From Notolepis coatsorum (lineage: Eukaryota > Chordata > Actinopteri > Aulopiformes > Paralepididae): a stretch of DNA of 64,000 nucleotides. The DNA lies in NCBI GenBank assembly GCA_963971535.1, contig OZ020589.1, positions 54,937,743 to 55,001,742 on the forward strand, in the 5' to 3' direction. Within the stretch, counting starts at the first letter, position 1, and every line of letters starts with the position of its first letter. The position numbers were made by a program, and so were the translations under genes. This document shows positions 47,423 through 60,196 of the stretch, in pieces. The notes under the pieces were generated by a model. That model searched no databases. It saw only the letters and a program-made list of their open reading frames with translations, and was not told the DNA's origin.

Positions 47423-48544
47423 ATGACGACCTCAGCCGACACAGACAGGGTCAGAACAGCGTTGGCGGTCCAGATTGAGTTAACCAACGACCACAGCCTA
47501 CAGCTAGGCGCGGCTGCGGCTGCTGTACAGGAGCTCCGAGACCAGGTCCTGCCTATTCAGGAGTCCCTTGGCTCTCTGGCTAGCCTGCAGACAGCCCAGG
47601 GTAATCAGCAGACTAACATTCTCCACCAATTACAAGCGCTGAGTGAAGCCGTTAACACCTTGCTTGTAACCCCACCTACTTCAGGAGCCTCGGCCGGAGC
47701 ATCACCCGCAGCCATGGAAGGCCCCGCGCCTCCCGATCCCGCACCTCGGGAGCCCCGTCTCTCCGAACCACGGTTGTTCAATGGTACCTTCGAGGATTGT
47801 GCCACATTCATCATGCAATGTGAGTTGGTTTTTCGTCATCAACCCAGCCGATTCACTTCAAGGGGAGCCCGAGTGGCTTACATGACTAACCTGCTCTCAT
47901 TGCGGGAAGCCCAGTGGGTTACTGCCTCCTGAGCAATGGGGGCTGATTTCTGTTTTTCCTACCCAGACTTCGTGGCTGAGCTCCGCAGGGTTTTCCACCA
48001 CCCAGCCCGTGGCCAGGACCCTGGAGCTCGGTTGGGCACCTTCCGGCAGGGCAGTGGCGGGGTCACCGACTACATGCTGGAGTTCAGACTGGCGGCAACG
48101 GAGAGCGGTTGGAACGATCAAGCGCTTCGTCTCACCTTCATGAGGGGGCTCAACGACGCTGTCAGGGACCAGCTCGCGACCCGTGAGGAACCTGAGTCCC
48201 TCGAAGACCTATTCAGCCTCGCCATTCGCATCGACGGACGCCTCCAGGAGAGAAGACGTGAGAGAACCCGACCGGGACCTCCAGAGGTTCCCCAGACCCC
48301 CCGTACTCGTGACGGTACTGCGCTCCGCCCTGCTCCCAACTCAACTGGTGGTCCCTTCCCTTCCCGTTCGGTACCCGGGGAGGAACCCATGCAGCTGGGA
48401 CGTTCACATCTTAGCCAAGCTGAACGGGAGGCGAGGTTCAGGTCCGGCCTTTGCCTCTACTGCGGTCGGGATGGACACCGTATCGCCAACTGCCTCACCC
48501 GACCAAAAGACCAGGCTCGCCGGGACCCCGGGAGATCCTGGTGA
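47423..48544 (+). pseudogene. gag: Gag of unit C
   Basis: TGA at 47930-47932 and the shared extra C near the end. It has the LREAQ variant and the MEGPAPP linker shared with unit A, but lacks the extra C private to A. Confidence 0.88.
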
Positions 48545-48588
48545 GCCGTTTTTCTCGTTCCCAGAGCCGTGCACCACCTAGCCGTCTG

Positions 48589-49032
48589 ATGAGCGTCACC
48601 CTGGCCTGGGCGGACCAACGGGCCACGGTGGAGGCACTCATTGACTCGGGTGCTGACGAGAGTTTCCTAGACTTCGAGTTTGCTACCCGGGCCAACATTC
48701 CACTAGAGGACCTCGTGAGGCCATTGGAGGTGTTCGCATTGGACCAACACCGCCTGGCTGACATCACTCAACGCACCTGTCCTGTCCTGCTCACCATTGC
48801 TGGTAACCACGTTGAGAGACTCCAGTTTTTTATCACCAGATCCCCTCTTGTCCCAGTAGTCCTGGGCCGGCCCTGGCTCGCGCTGCACGAGCCCCACATC
48901 GCCTGGTCCTCCGGTACCATCAGGGGGTGGAGCTCCTCCTGTCATGCCCAGTGTCTTCAGGCGGCGTCCTGTCCCTCGCCCCGGAGATCCGTTTGTGAGC
49001 CGCCTCCGGACCTCTCGACCATACCCCCCTAG
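48589..49032 (+). pseudogene. Protease of unit C
   Basis: Same as unit A: the retropepsin is open to the shared TAG at 49030-49032. No insertion of the B/D type is present. Confidence 0.82.
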
Positions 49033-49179
49033 TACCACGACCTCGAGGAGGTTTTCAGTAAGTCCAGGGCTCAGGCCCTTCCGCCTCACCGGCCTTACGA
49101 CTGTGCCATCGACCTCCGCTCAGGGGCTCCCCTTCCCGGCAGCCGCCTCTACAGTCTGACCGTCCCTGAGAAGGCAGCG

Positions 49180-51869
49180 ATGGATCAATATATCTCTGAG
49201 TCCTTGGAAGCAGGACTCATTCGGCCTTCCTCCTCCCCTGTGGCGGCCGGTTTCTTCTTTGTTGGGAAGAAGGATGGAGACCTTCGACCCTGCATCGACT
49301 ATCGCCAGCTCAACGAGATCACCATTAAGAACAAGTACCCTCTTCCTCTCATGAACTCCACCTTCGAGCCTCTCACCCAGGCTACCGTCTTTACCACGCT
49401 GGACCTCCGGAGTGCCTACCATCTGGTCCGTATCCGAGAGGGCGATGAGTGGAAGACCGCCTTCAAGACTCCCAGGGGCCACTACGAGTACCTGGTAATG
49501 CCGTTCGGCCTCACCAGCGCTCCGGCGGTATTCCAGGCGCTCATGAACGACGTCCTTCGTGACATGCTGGAGGAGTTTGTGGTAGTATACCTAGATGACA
49601 TCCTCATTTTCTCCAAGACCCTCGAGGAACACATCCAGCATGTCCGCCGTGTGCTGGAGCGCCTCCTCCACAATCGGCTCTTCGTCAAGGCAGAGAAGTG
49701 CCGATTCCACTCCGACTCCGTCGATTACCTGGGCTTCATTGTGGAGAGAGGCTTGACCCGAGCTGACCCTCGCAAGATCCGGGCCGTGGAGGAGTGGCCG
49801 GAACCCACCTCTCGGAAGGAGTTACAGAGCTTCCTCGGGTTCGCCAACTTCTACCGAAGATTCATCCGGAACTACAGTCAGGTGGCGGAACGGCTTACCA
49901 GGCTGACCTCTCCCGCCCTGCCGTTCGACTGGTCCTCAGCGCTGCGTTCCGCTCCCTCAAGAAGAGGTTCACTTCCGCCCCGATCTTGCTCCATCCAGAC
50001 CCCAAGAGACAGTTCATCGTAGAGGTGGACGCCTCGGATACTGGACTAGGAGCTATCTTATCCCAGCAGTCGGCAACGGACCAGAAGGTACATCCGTGCG
50101 CCTTCTACTCGCGTCGTTTCCTCCCTGCCGAGAGGAACTACGACATCGGCAATCAGGAGCTGCTGGCGGTTGTGGCTGCCTTGGAGGAGTGGCGTCATTG
50201 GCTAGAGGGGGCCGAGGAGCCATTTACCATGTGGACGGACCACAAGAACCTGACGTACATCCGTGCTTCCAAGCGCCTCAATGGCCGGCAGGCAAGATGG
50301 GCCAGCTTCCTCAGTCGGTTCGACTTCTCGCTGACGTTTCGCCCTGGTTCCCGCAACACGAAGGCCGACTCCCTGTCCCGGTTACACTCCAAGGGGGCTC
50401 CAACCACTGAGGACCCGACTCCCATCCTCCCAGAGGCCAGGGTGGTAGGAGTAGTCACCTTGGGCATCGAGGGGGTGGTAAGGCGTGCCCTACGCTTCCA
50501 TCGCGCTCCAGGCAATGTACCGGTTCATCGTCTCTTCGTCCCAGACTCAGTCCGGTCCCGGGTCCTCCAGTGGGGCCATACCAGCCGGTTCGCCTGCCAC
50601 CCAGGCGTTCATCGCACGTTTTCCTTCCTGGCTCGTCGATTCTGGTGGCCCACGATGAGGAACGACGTCAAGGAGTTCGTAGTGGCCTGCGCAGTCTGCG
50701 CCCGCAGCAAGGCCTCCCACCAGGCACCCTCCGGGCTATTGCAGCCGCTTCCCATTCCGAGCCGCCCTTGGTCCCATGTGGCGTTGGACTTCATCACAGG
50801 TCTTCCTTCTTCCCAGGGGAACACGTGCCTACTGACCGTGGTGGATCGGTTCAGCAAGGGGGTTCACCTCGTGGCCCTTCCCAAGCTTCCCTCGGCGGCC
50901 GAGACGGCGGACCTCCTGACACGCCACGTGTTTCGCCTCCATGGGTTTCCCCAGGACGTCGTCTCGGACCGAGGGCCCCAGTTCACTTCCCAGGTATGGC
51001 GGGCTTTTTGCAAGGGATTGGGGGCAACGGTCAGTCTTTCCTCTGGTTATCATCCCCAGACTAACGGACAAACGGAGAGGATGAACCAGAGTGTGGAGTC
51101 TGCTCTTCGGTGTGTGGCTGCCGAGAAACCCGCTTCTTGGAGCCGTTTCCTTCCCTGGGTCGAGTACTCCATCAACTCCATGGTCAGTTCCGCCACCGGC
51201 CTCTCACCCTTTGAGGTATCCCTGGGCTACCAACCCCCTCTTTTCCCTGCACAGGAGTCGGAGGTGGCAGTTCCCTCCGTACAGGACCACCTCGACCGGT
51301 GCCGTCGGGTCTGGGAGATCACCAGGACTGCGCTGCTCCGGTCATCAGAGCGCACCAGTCGTGGGGCTGACCGGCGCCGGGTCCCTGCGCCGACGTACCA
51401 CCCTGGGCAGAGGGTGTGGATTTCCGCAAGGGACCTTCCGCTTCGGTCCTCGGCCAAGAAGCTTAACCCCCGGTTCGTCGGTCCTTTTGAGGTTCTGAAG
51501 GTACTCAGTCCGGCGGCGGTGAGTCTTAAGCTTCCTGCGTCCATGCACATTCACCCTGTTTTCCATGTGTCCCGGGTTAAGCCTGTCTCTCTCAGTCCCC
51601 TGATGCCTCCTGCTCCGGAACCACCTCCTCCCGTGATGGTGGACGGTCACCCCCAGTGGCAGGTCCGCCGGTTGATGGGCGTTCGACGGCGGGGTCGGGG
51701 GTTCCAGTACCTGGTGGACTGGGAGGGGTACGGCCCGGAGGAACGGAGCTGGGTCTCCCGCCAGCTCATCGTGGATCCCGGCCTAATCACCGACTTCCAT
51801 CGTGCCCATCCGGGCGAGCCGGGTCGGGCTGGTCGCCGGGTGGCTCCCGTGGAGGGGGGGGTACTGTGA
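49180..51869 (+). pseudogene. pol: Pol of unit C, 7-bp deletion before RNase H
   Basis: RT is complete with YLDD. Near 49941 seven bases present in A, B and D (CTCAGCGGCGTGTGCTGCG reduced to CTCAGCGCTGCG) are missing, so the first frame stops at 50022. RNase H, integrase and chromodomain remain open in the next frame to 51869. The break lies between RT and RNase H. Confidence 0.9.
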
Positions 51870-52835
51870 GGTTTGGTTGGTTCCCCGCCACATGCTCTCC
51901 TGAGGTATGGTGCTGATTGGTGCATTCCCCGCCACACGCTTTTTGAACGATTGCCACTTTCATCACGCAGCTGTCATAGTTTGTGATTAGCGCCCCAGAG
52001 GGCTTTATATACCGGGACCTTCCTTCTATCGTTGTCGGGTCGTTCTGGAATACAACTGCATTTGCCTGCTTTTTTCCCGTTGCTGTTCCTGGTCTACTTT
52101 CTCTCCAGGACCTTTCTGTGGAGAACCGCTGTTGAGAACCTTGTTCCCCGTTTGGAGCTGCGCCTCGGTTTGCCCGCTTTACGCGTTGCGCTTGGATGAG
52201 TGGAACCAAACCCCTCTGGATTATTCTGATTGTGTGTATAGAAGAGACACTGAAGACTTCGTTTTGTTTGCACTGACTCAGCTAAGTTGTGTGTTGTGGG
52301 GAACACTGAAGACTGTCACTATCAATTGGTTCTGGATTATTCTGATTGTGTGTTTTGGAAGAGACACTGAAGACTTCGTTTTGTTGCACTAACTCAGCTA
52401 AATTGTGTGTTGTGGGGAACACTGAAGACTGTCACTGTCAATTGGTTCTGGACCCAGCTAGGGAGGAGGGAACCACACTGCCTCTGTGTTTCATTGGACT
52501 GTTTCTGATCTCTCTCTCTCTCTCTCCGCTTTCCACCTTGAGCGAAAGCTGGGAGTATCTGCAGAGCCGCTACAACGTCACATGCCAATTCCCCACCACT
52601 ATCTGCTGGGAGTATCTGCAGAGCCGCTACAACGTCACATGCCAATTCCCCACCACTATCACCAGGAGGATTCTGCAGAGCGGCAGATGACTCTGCCGAA
52701 GGCAGTCTCCTTGTTTGTTTGATTATAGTACTTTATCCTTCTTTTGACTCTGTAAATAAATACGCCCTAGCATTTGGCTAACTCTGAACTACCTGTCTGT
52801 GCCGTTGCGTTTGAGGTCGGTTACAAACCATAACA
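51865..52835 (+). repeat. Array LTR4
   Basis: 971 bp, nearly identical to LTR2. TATA box and start box intact. Confidence 0.93.
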
Positions 52836-52848
52836 TTACGACCCGACC

Positions 52849-53970
52849 ATGACGACCTCAGCCGACACAGACAGGGTCAGAACAGCGTTGGCGGTCCAGA
52901 TTGAGTTAACCAACGACCACAGCCTACAGCTAGGCGCGGCTGCGGCTGCTGTACAGGAGCTCCGAGACCAGGTCCTGCCTATTCAGGAGTCCCTTGGCTC
53001 TCTGGCTAGCCTGCAGACAGCCCAGGGTAATCAGCAGACTAATATTCTCCACCAATTACAAGCGCTGAGTGAAGCCGTTAACACCTTGCTTGTAACCCCA
53101 CCTACTTCAAGAGCCTCGGCCGGAGCATCACCCGCAGCCGTGGAAGGCCCCGCGCCTCCCGATCCCGCACCTCGGGAGCCCCGTCTCTCCGAACCACGGT
53201 TGTTCAATGGTACCTTCGAGGATTGTGCCACATTCATCATGCAATGTGAGTTGGTTTTTCGTCATCAACCCAGCCGATTCACTTCAAGGGGAGCCCGAGT
53301 GGCTTACATGACTAACCTGCTCTCAGGCCGGGCAGCCCAGTGGGTTACTGCCTCCTGAGCAATGGGGGCTGATTTCTGTTTTTCCTACCCAGACTTCGTG
53401 GCTGAGCTCCGCAGGGTTTTCCACCACCCAGCCCGTGGCCAGGACCCTGGAGCTCGGTTGGGCACCTTCCGGCAGGGCAGTGGCGGGGTCACCGACTACG
53501 TGCTGGAGTTCAGACTGGCGGCAACGGAGAGCGGTTGGAACGATCAAGCGCTTCGTCTCACCTTCATGAGGGGGCTCAACGACGCTGTCAGGGACCAGCT
53601 CACGACCCGTGAGGAACCTGAGTCCCTCGAAGACCTATTCAGCCTCGCCATTCGCATCGACGGACGCCTCCAGGAGAGAAGACGTGAGAGAACCCGACCG
53701 GGACCTCCAGAGGTTCCCCAGACCCCCCGTACTCGTGACGGTACTGCGCTCCGCCCTGCTCCCAACACAACTGGTGGTCCCTTCCCCTCCCGTTCGGTGC
53801 CCGGGGAGGAACCCATGCAGCTGGGACGTTCACATCTTAGCCAAGCTGAACGGGAGGTGAGGTTCAGGTCCGGCCTTTGCCTCTACTGCGGTCGGGATGG
53901 ACACCGTATCGCCAACTGCCCCACCCGACCAAAAGACCAGGCTCGCCGGGACCCCGGGAGATCCTGGTGA
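52849..53970 (+). pseudogene. gag: Gag of unit D
   Basis: TGA at 53356-53358. It is almost the same as gag B; one visible difference is GRLQERR here for GHLQERR in B. Confidence 0.88.
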
Positions 53971-54014
53971 GCCGTTTTTCTCGTTCCCAGAGCCGTGCAC
54001 CACCTAGCCGTCTG

Positions 54015-54459
54015 ATGAGCGTCACCCTGGCCTGGGCGGACCAACGGGCCACGGTGGAGGCACTCATTGACTCGGGTGCTGACGAGAGTTTCCTAGACTT
54101 CGAGTTTGCTACCCGGGCCAACATTCCACTAGAGGACCTCGTGAGGCCATTGGAGGTGTTCGCATTGGACCAACACCGCCTGGCTGACATCACTCAAAGG
54201 CACCTGTCCTGTCCTGCTCACCATTGCTGGTAACCACGTTGAGAGTCTCCAGTTTTTTATCACCAGATCCCCTCTTGTCCCAGTAGTCCTGGGCCGGCCC
54301 TGGCTCGCGCTGCACGAGCCCCACATCGCCTGGTCCTCCGGTACCATCAGGGGGTGGAGCTCCTCCTGTCATGCCCAGTGTCTTCAGGCGGCGTCCTGTC
54401 CCTCGCCCCGGAGATCCGTTTGTGAGCCACCTCCGGACCTCTCGACCATACCCCCCTAG
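54015..54459 (+). pseudogene. Protease of unit D
   Basis: Carries the B-type 1-base insertion near 54197 and the shared TAG. Confidence 0.82.
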
Positions 54460-54606
54460 TACCACGACCTCGAGGAGGTTTTTAGTAAGTCCAGGGCTCA
54501 GGCCCTTCCGCCTCACCGGCCTTACGACTGTGCCATCGACCTCCGCTCAGGGGCTCCCCTTCCCGGCAGCCGCCTCTACAGTCTGACCGTCCCTGAGAAG
54601 GCAGCG

Positions 54607-57303
54607 ATGGATCAATATATCTCTGAGTCCTTGGAAGCAGGACTCATTCGGCCTTCCTCCTCCCCTGTGGCGGCCGGTTTCTTCTTTGTTGGGAAGAAGG
54701 ACGGAGACCTTCGACCCTGCATCGACTATCGCCAGCTCAACGAGATCACCATTAAGAACAAGTACCCTCTTCCTCTCATGAACTCCACCTTTGAGCCTCT
54801 CACGCAGGCTACCGTCTTTACCAAGCTGGACCTCCGGAGTGCCTACCATCTGGTCCGGATCCGAGAGGGCGATGAGTGGAAGACCGCCTTCAAGACTCCC
54901 AGGGGCCACTACGAGTACCTGGTAATGCCGTTCGGCCTCACCAACGCTCCGGCGGTATTCCAGGCGCTCATGAACGACGTCTTTCGTGACATGCTGGAGG
55001 AGTTTGTGGTAGTATACCTAGACGACATCCTCATTTTCTCCAAGACCCTCGAGGAACACATCCAGCATGTCCGCCGTGTGCTGGAGCGCCTCCTCCACAA
55101 TCGGCTCTTCGTCAAGGCAGAGAAGTGCCGATTCCACTCCGACTCCGTCGATTACCTGGGCTTCATCGTGGAGAGAGGCTTGACCCGAGCTGACCCTCGC
55201 AAGATCCGGGCCGTGGAGGAGTGGCCGGAACCCACCTCTCGGAAGGAGTTACAGAGCTTCCTCGGGTTCGCCAACTTCTACCGAAGATTCATCCGGAACT
55301 ACAGTCAGGTGGCGGAACGGCTTACCAGGCTGACCTCTCCCGCCCTGCCGTTCGACTGGTCCTCAGCGGCGTGTGCTGCGTTCCGCTCCCTCAAGAAGAG
55401 GTTCACTTCCGCCCCGATCTTGCTCCATCCAGACCCCAAGAGACAGTTCATCGTAGAGGTGGACGCCTCGGATACTGGACTAGGAGCTATCTTATCCCAG
55501 CAGTCGGCAACGGACCAGAAGGTACATCCGTGCGCCTTCTACTCGCGTCGTTTCCTCCCTGCCGAGAGGAACTACGACATCGGCAATCGGGAGCTGCTGG
55601 CGGTTGTGGCTGCCTTGGAGGAGTGGCGTCATTGGCTAGAGGGGGCCGAGGAGCCATTTACCATTTGGACGGACCACAAGAACCTGACGTACATCCGTGC
55701 TTCCAAGCGCCTCAATGGCCGGCAGGCAAGATGGGCCAGCTTCCTCAGTCGGTTCGACTTCTCGCTGACGTTTCGCCCTGGTTCCCGCAACACGAAGGCC
55801 GACTCCCTGTCCCGGTTACACTCCAAGGGGGCTCCAACCACTGAGGACCCAACTCCCATCCTCCCAGAGGCCAGGGTGGTAGGAGTAGTCACCTTGGGCA
55901 TCGAGGGGGTGGTAAGGCGTGCCCTACGCTTCCATCGCGCTCCAGGCAATGTACTGGTTCATCGTCTCTTCGTCCCCAACTCAGTCCGGTCCCGCGTCCT
56001 CCAGTGGGGCCATACCAGCCGGTTCGCCTGCCACCCAGGCGTTCATCGCACGTTCTCCTTCCTGGCTCGTCGATTCTGGTGGCCCACGATGAGGAACGAC
56101 GTCAAGGAGTTCGTAGTGGCCTGCGCAGTCTGCGCCCGCAGCAAGGCCTCCCACCAGGCACCCTCCGGGCTATTGCAGCCGCTTCCCATTCCGAGCCGCC
56201 CTTGGTCCCATGTGGCGTTGGACTTCGTCACGGGTCTTCCTTCTTCCCAGGGGAACACGTGCCTACTGACCGTGGTGGATCGGTTCAGCAAGGGGGTTCA
56301 CCTCGTGGCCCTTCCCAAGCTTCCCTCGGCAGCCGAGACGGCGGACCTCCTGACACGCCACGTGTTTCGCCTCCATGGGTTTCCCCAGGATGTCGTCTCG
56401 GACCGAGGGCCCCAGTTCACTTCCCAGGTATGGCGGGCTTTTTGCAAGGGATTGGGGGCAACGGTCAGTCTTTCCTCTGGTTAACATCCCCAGACTAACG
56501 GACAAACAGAGAGGATGAACCAGAGTGTGGAGTCTGCTCTTCGGTGTGTGGCTGCCGAGAAACCCGCTTCTTGGAGCCGTTTCCTTCCCTGGGTCGAGTA
56601 CTCCATCAACTCCATGGTCAGTTCCGCCACCGGCCTCTCACCCTTTGAGGTATCCCTGGGCTACCAACCCCCTCTTTTCCCTGCACAGGAGTCGGAGGTG
56701 GCAGTTCCCTCCGTACAGGACCACCTCGACCGGTGCCGTCGGGTCTGGGAGATCACCAGGACTGCGCTGCTCCGGTCATCAGAGCGCGCCAGTCGTGGGG
56801 CTGACCGGCGCCGGGTCCCTGCGCCGACGTACCACCCTGGGCAGAGGGTGTGGATTTCCGCAAGGGACCTTCCGCTTCGGTCCTCGACCAAGAAGCTTAA
56901 CCCCCGGTTCGTCGGTCCTTTTGAGGTTCTGAAGGTACTCAGTCCGGCGGCGGTGAGTCTTAAGCTTCCTGCGTCCATGCACATTCACCCCGTTTTCCAT
57001 GTGTCCCGGGTTAAGCCTGTCTCTCTCAGTCCCCTGATGCCTCCTGCTCCGGAACCACCTCCTCCCGTGATGGTGGACGGTCACCCCCAGTGGCAGGTCC
57101 GCCGGTTGATGGGCGTTCGACGGCGGGGTCGGGGGTTCCAGTACCTGGTGGACTGGGAGGGGTACGGCCCGGAGGAACGGAGCTGGGTCTCCCGCCAGCT
57201 CATCGTGGATCCCGGCCTAATCACCGACTTCCATCGTGCCCATCCGGGCGAGCCGGGTCGGGCTGGTCGCCGGGTGGCTCCCGTGGAGGGGGGGGTACTG
57301 TGA
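54607..57303 (+). pseudogene. pol: Pol of unit D, stop in integrase
   Basis: RT, RNase H and most of integrase are open for 625 codons. A Tyr codon is changed to TAA at 56482-56484, ten residues before the catalytic Glu. The C-terminal part is open from 56515 in the same frame. It does not have the 1-base loss of unit B. Confidence 0.88.
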
Positions 57304-58267
57304 GGTTTGGTTGGTTCCCCGCCACACGCTCTCCTGAGGTATGGTGCTGATTGGTGCATTCCCCGCCACACGCTTTTTGAACGATTGCCACTTTCATCAC
57401 GCAGCTGTCATAGTTTGTGATTAGCGCCCCAGAGGGCTTTATATACCGGGACCTTCCTTCTATCGTTGTCGGGTCGTTCTGGAATACAACTGCATTTGCC
57501 TGCTTTTTTCCCGTTGCTGTTCCTGGTCTACTTTCTCTCCAGGACCTTTCTGTGGAGAACCGCTGGTGAGAACCTTGTTCCCCGTTTGGAGCTGCGCCTC
57601 GTTTTGCCCGCTTTACGCGTTGCGCTTGGGTGAGTGGAACCAAACCCCTCTGGATTATTCTGATTGTGTGTATAGAAGAGACACTGAAGACTTCCTTTTG
57701 TTTGCACTGACTCAGCTAAGTTGTGTGTTGTGGGGAACACTGAAGACTGTCACTATCAATTGGTTCTGGATTATTCTGATTGTGTGTTTGGAAGAGACAC
57801 TGAAGACTTCATTTTGTTGCACTAACTCAGCTAAATTGTGTGTTGTGGGGAACACTGAAGACTGTCACTGTCAATTGGTTCTGGACCCAGCTAGGGAGGA
57901 GGGAACCACACTGCCTCTGTGTTTCGTTGGACTGTTTCTGATATCTCTCTCTCTCTCCGTTTTCCACCTTGAGCGAAAGCTGGGAGTATCTGCAGATCCG
58001 CTACAACGTCACATGCCAATTCCCCACCACTATCTGCTGAGAGTATCTGCAGAGCCGCTACAACGTCACATGCCAATTCCCCACCACTATCACCAGGAGG
58101 ATTCTGCAGAGCGGCAGATGACTCTGCCAAAGGCAGTCTCCTTGTTTGTTTGATTATAGTACTTTATCCTTCTTTTGACTCTGTAAATAAATACGCCCCT
58201 AGCATTTGGCTAACTCTGAACTACCTGTCTGTGCCGTTGCGTTTGAGGTCGGTTACAAACCATAACA
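57299..58267 (+). repeat. Array LTR5, 3' outer LTR
   Basis: 969 bp, ending ...CATAACA directly before GAAAT. It matches LTR1 and LTR3 in marker bases but has private changes (CCGCTGGTGAGAACC, a shorter CT run, ATACGCCCCTAGC). Confidence 0.93.
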
Positions 58268-58458
58268 GAAATGACACTATTATCTTCATAATTAGTTTGA
58301 CATTTCTAAATGGCATTCAAATACCTTTTATCTAATAAAGGGGCTCAAACAGTTCCTGTCACGCTAATATCCGTCCTTAGAGCACACCAGTGTTTTGCAT
58401 ATGGTTTTCTAATTATTCACACATATTAGTTATGAAATACACAGTCAATGTTACCACA

Positions 58459-59105
58459 CACCAAAATAGACAAAGTCGAGGTACGGCATAAAACATTATC
58501 GCATAGTTTTTCACATCAGGATCTAACATCTTAATAGGCCTCTTTGTTTATGGTTTGATGATCACTGATACACGTAAAATAGATAAAATCATGAAATTGG
58601 CAGATACACAAAACTCACATCATCTTTTCATACAAATGATGTGTTTGATGGATTGTGAGATTTATCATTATTTGATTAAAGGGTAACACTTTAGGGGCAC
58701 ACATAATGATTAAGTATCTAGGAACTAATGAGGAACTACTGTACATGCATCAGTCACTGTATCACGCTTCAGAAGCCGCTCACTTAAAACACCCTTGATG
58801 AAGTCAAGCCAAGTGTTCCTTTATTAATCCCCTTGGGAAGCATGCGTTAAAAACAGAATCATTCCTGATTACTGCCTCAGAGGTGAAAACACAGCTGTTC
58901 CCTACTGTTTTATCTGTTTAGTATCTTATTTGATAAACAGTACTGTATATAGTCTGGGTGCCTACTTGACCAAGTCAGAGCTTTTATATCAGAGTGCAGG
59001 GAAATCCCTCCAGAATGGCTTCCTAGGAGATTAAACTGTTTTAGTTCATCAGGTACATATTTATTATTTGTGCCTAAAAGGAAACCATTTGCTTTTCCTC
59101 AACAG
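58459..59105. other. Receptor intron 3, distal part
   Basis: AT-rich intron without recognised coding elements, ending in a pyrimidine-rich acceptor (TTTTCCTCAACAG). Confidence 0.5.
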
Positions 59106-59248
59106 TTAAGTATGCAGCACCAGCTCATCTATCTCTGTCTTGGTTGTCTAACAATCTCACCGTGAGCTGGAAGGCTGCGGAGGAGAGAGCAGCGGTAGTA
59201 GATGTCCGCTACCAAACACTGGGAGTTGCCATGAAGTTGTGGGAAAAC
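59106..59248 (+). CDS. il12rb1: Cytokine receptor exon 4: domain D2, first half
   Basis: 143 bp between TCAACAG and GTGAGG. Joined to the preceding G it starts VKYAAPAHLSLSW, then NNLTVSWKAAEERAAVVDVR, YQT and LWEN. This is the A-C strand part of a fibronectin-III cytokine-receptor D2. It ends in phase 0. The partner exon carrying the rest of D2 is not recognised before the window ends. The phase match across 36.7 kb is the main argument that both belong to one gene. Confidence 0.68.
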
Positions 59249-59397
59249 GTGAGGCACATTCTTTTTTTATGTAATTCTGCTACAATGGTGTTGAATCACA
59301 GGGTATTTGTATATTTGACTCCTAGTACATTAACCCCTTGATGCGCGACATGGGTCAAAAGCTGAATTCACTAATTCTGTTCTTGTTTTCTTAGTAT

Positions 59398-59957
59398 AAT
59401 ATAATAACTTTATTTGTATAGCACCTTTCATACAAAAATTGCAGCTCAAAGTGCTTCACAGACATATAAAACATAAGTTGGTTACAGACATATAGAAGTG
59501 CGTCTTTAGTCGACGGCGAAAGATTGGTTGTGTTTCGGCTGTCCTAACGGGGTGGGTAATTCATTCCACCATTGTGGAGCAAGGACTGAGAATAGCTGGC
59601 TTCTCCTTGATGACCCTCCCGGAGCTCGGATAGGAGTGGGTCTGAGACGGCCAGAAGATGCAGAGCGTAGGCATCTTGAGGGTGTGTAGTTAGAAACCAT
59701 TGACCGGAGGTAGGCGGGAGCTGGTCCCTTTGTCGCACGATATGCCAGGTCGAGGGCCTTGAAGCGGATTCATGCAGCAATGGGGAGCCAGTGCAGGTCC
59801 CTAAGAAGTGGGGTGACATGTGCCGACTTCGGTTTGAGATCAGGCGGGCCGCTGCGTTCTGAATGAGTTGAAGAGGCTTGGTGGCGGTGGCCGGGAGGCG
59901 AGCAAGCAGTGCGTTGCAGTAGTCGAGGCGGGAGATGACTGTTGATTGGACGAGCAA
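59398..59957 (-). pseudogene. L2-like LINE, RT C-terminus and 3' end
   Basis: The minus strand reads VISRLDYCNALLARLPATAT then QLIQNAAARLI in one frame, the L2/CR1 thumb region, and continues in neighbouring frames (several frameshifts). It ends with the conserved GCTATACAAATAAAGTTATT 3' terminus. It lies in the intron or flank after receptor exon 4. Confidence 0.78.
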
Positions 59958-60083
59958 AGAACTGTGACTGACTGGATAATACTAAGCTACGATCTGGCAG
60001 CATGAGGACATCTGAGCCAGGTCTGTAGGTGAACCAATCAGCTGCTCCCAGAGCTCACACACACCTGACTCCGTGTCTGCAAT

Positions 60084-60084
<1 letters not shown>

Positions 60085-60162
<78 letters not shown>
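60085..60162. repeat. (AG)n microsatellite
   Basis: 39 uninterrupted AG units. Confidence 0.95.
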
Positions 60163-60166
<4 letters not shown>

Positions 60167-60196
60167 CAGGCAGAAATAGGGCGTGACAGGGCTCAA

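Larger units (their letters stand above)
35600..58267 (+). mobile_element. Tandem Ty3/Gypsy chromovirus array: 5 LTRs, 4 bodies
   Basis: The order is LTR1-A-LTR2-B-LTR3-C-LTR4-D-LTR5 in one orientation, with neighbouring bodies sharing a single LTR. GAAAT occurs only at the outer ends (35595-35599 and 58268-58272); no target duplication exists at inner junctions. Bodies are 4463, 4462, 4455 and 4463 bp. A resembles C and B resembles D, so a two-unit block of about 10.86 kb appears twice. The family is a V-clade-like chromovirus (integrase followed by a chromodomain). Confidence 0.95.
34800..58458 (-). repeat. Right LTR of the outer element, split by the Gypsy array
   Basis: LTR sequence covers 34800-35599 and 58268-58458. 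It is collinear with the left LTR except for a deletion of about 337 bp (left-LTR positions 24210-24546) and lack of the LINE fragment. The Gypsy array entered at GAAAT. Confidence 0.78.

Noticed and set aside
37253..57643. Many repeated frames of 60-140 codons antisense or out of frame in the Gypsy array
   Set aside because: They recur in each unit as shadows of gag, pol and LTR sequence.
35600..58267. Four independent Gypsy insertions side by side
   Set aside because: No target duplications at inner junctions, and neighbours share one LTR.
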